Source of the DNA: Vespa crabro
Lineage: Eukaryota; Arthropoda; Insecta; Hymenoptera; Vespidae
Reading direction: 5' to 3'
Length of the DNA: 64,000 bases
Assembly (NCBI RefSeq): GCF_910589235.1
Contig: NC_060978.1
Location: 3,548,877 to 3,612,876 of the forward strand
The position numbers were made by a program, and so were the translations under genes. This document shows, one piece after another, positions 63,187 through 64,000 of this stretch (positions within the stretch are counted from its first letter, which is position 1; every line of letters starts with the position of its first letter). The notes beneath the pieces were generated by a model. The model was not told where the DNA came from and ran no database searches. It saw nothing but the letters and a program-made list of their open reading frames with translations.

Positions 63187-64000
63187 AGCCTACACGGATC
63201 CAATTATTCGAACGTTACCGCCTCATATATTCGGCTCATATACAGTTTAACACTTTTTCCTTTATTAGGATTATCTTTAGACTGATGAATCGTTCGATCG
63301 GTCATTTATCAAATTAATATTAGACGAAAAGAAAGCAAAGAGTCAAAATAGTCGTTGATGGTTGAAAAAGTCAAAGCGACGAGCAAATGACGACGGATAA
63401 AAGTCGTAGGTAAGAATGTCGCGTTGTATTGGAGGAGGTAGGAAAAGGTGTGCTTGGGGAGGTGGCGAAAAAGGTATTTAGGAGGTCTATATGGTCGTGC
63501 CGGATGTAACCGACACACGCAATTGATTTCGTAAACGCACTTGAAAATAGGATGGGGCTGCGTGACTCATGCAGGCTAATTTCCAGCATCGACGCCTCTC
63601 GAGCGCGCGAGAGAGAGAAAGAGAGAGGCATTCCAGGTGCATACGAGATCGCGCGACAAAAGATGCCGTGGCATGGAATCGCATGAATAAGGATAATTGG
63701 CTCTCCCTCGGCACTGTCCGTTCACGGAATACCGATGAAGACAATTTACTTGCTAGATGTACCAACGCCACGGGAGATCATTTGTCCAAGAACGAAAACG
63801 ACCCAACAAACGTTGTCCCGTCTTCCTTTTATGCTCGCTCTGCTAAGCTTACTGCTATCCGACGCGTAAACTCTACGAACGTATGTACGTACGTACGACC
63901 GGTAATTGTGGAATCGTTGGTATAATCGTTTGGTCACGCTAATGCGATTAATCGATCGACAAATACATATTAATACGCGCGCATATATATATATATATAT

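Larger units (their letters stand above)
53390..64000. other. Right flank: probable intron or intergenic DNA
   Basis: No coding exon is supported with confidence. An exon-like open stretch lies on the minus strand at 54,534-54,808. Repeats include a GTAC run near 53,440, GA plus G runs near 55,000, a TG/CG tract at 56201-56240, (TGC)9 at 57694-57720, (AT)n runs near 60,645 and 61,270, (CGT)n at 63011-63048 and a terminal (AT)n. A palindromic CRE lies at 56725-56738 and a strong hairpin at 63157-63186. Confidence 0.5.

Overview
The window reads as nuclear DNA of an insect, most likely a hymenopteran (bee, ant or wasp). The basis is spliceosomal introns with GT..AG ends, AT-rich sequence studded with CpG-rich patches, a very high density of (GA)n/(TC)n microsatellites, and two recognisable genes whose proteins look like insect orthologues. 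There is no sign of prokaryotic gene organisation. Nearly all long open frames outside the exons listed here are microsatellite-derived or chance.

Layout. (1) 1-25.7 kb holds no coding exon that I can support. It contains microsatellites, short tandem repeats and a CpG-rich island near 8.7-9.3 kb that may be a promoter. (2) 25.7-27.3 kb is a candidate 5' region for the main gene: a long GA tract, an initiator with a correctly spaced DPE, a TATA-like box further down, then the proposed first coding exon. (3) 27,176-46,282 (+) is a seven-coding-exon gene for a 539-residue sugar porter of the major facilitator superfamily, of the kind annotated in insects as 'facilitated trehalose transporter Tret1-like'. 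Introns 1 and 2 are long (11.4 and 4.3 kb); the last five exons are compact. (4) Directly after its TAG stop, in the same frame, 366 further codons stay open to 47,383. They look like a basic, disordered cytosolic tail and are the most interesting feature of the window. (5) 47.4-52.2 kb is AT-rich and probably holds the transporter 3'UTR, with several AATAAA signals. (6) 52,188-52,604 (-) carries the first two coding exons of Mediator subunit 20 (MED20); the remaining exons were not found. (7) 52.6-53.4 kb is a divergent promoter leading rightwards to a small ORF and a clear splice donor. (8) 53.4-64 kb is probably intron or intergenic DNA with microsatellites, hairpins and a palindromic CRE.

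The transporter is expected in the plasma membrane, moving trehalose or a related sugar between haemolymph and cells. MED20 is a nuclear subunit of the Mediator head. No functional link between them is visible beyond tail-to-tail adjacency. The transporter rests on six spliced exons with matching phases and all the expected sugar-porter motifs. The added first exon, the promoter, the tail and the right-hand gene are inferences of decreasing strength.
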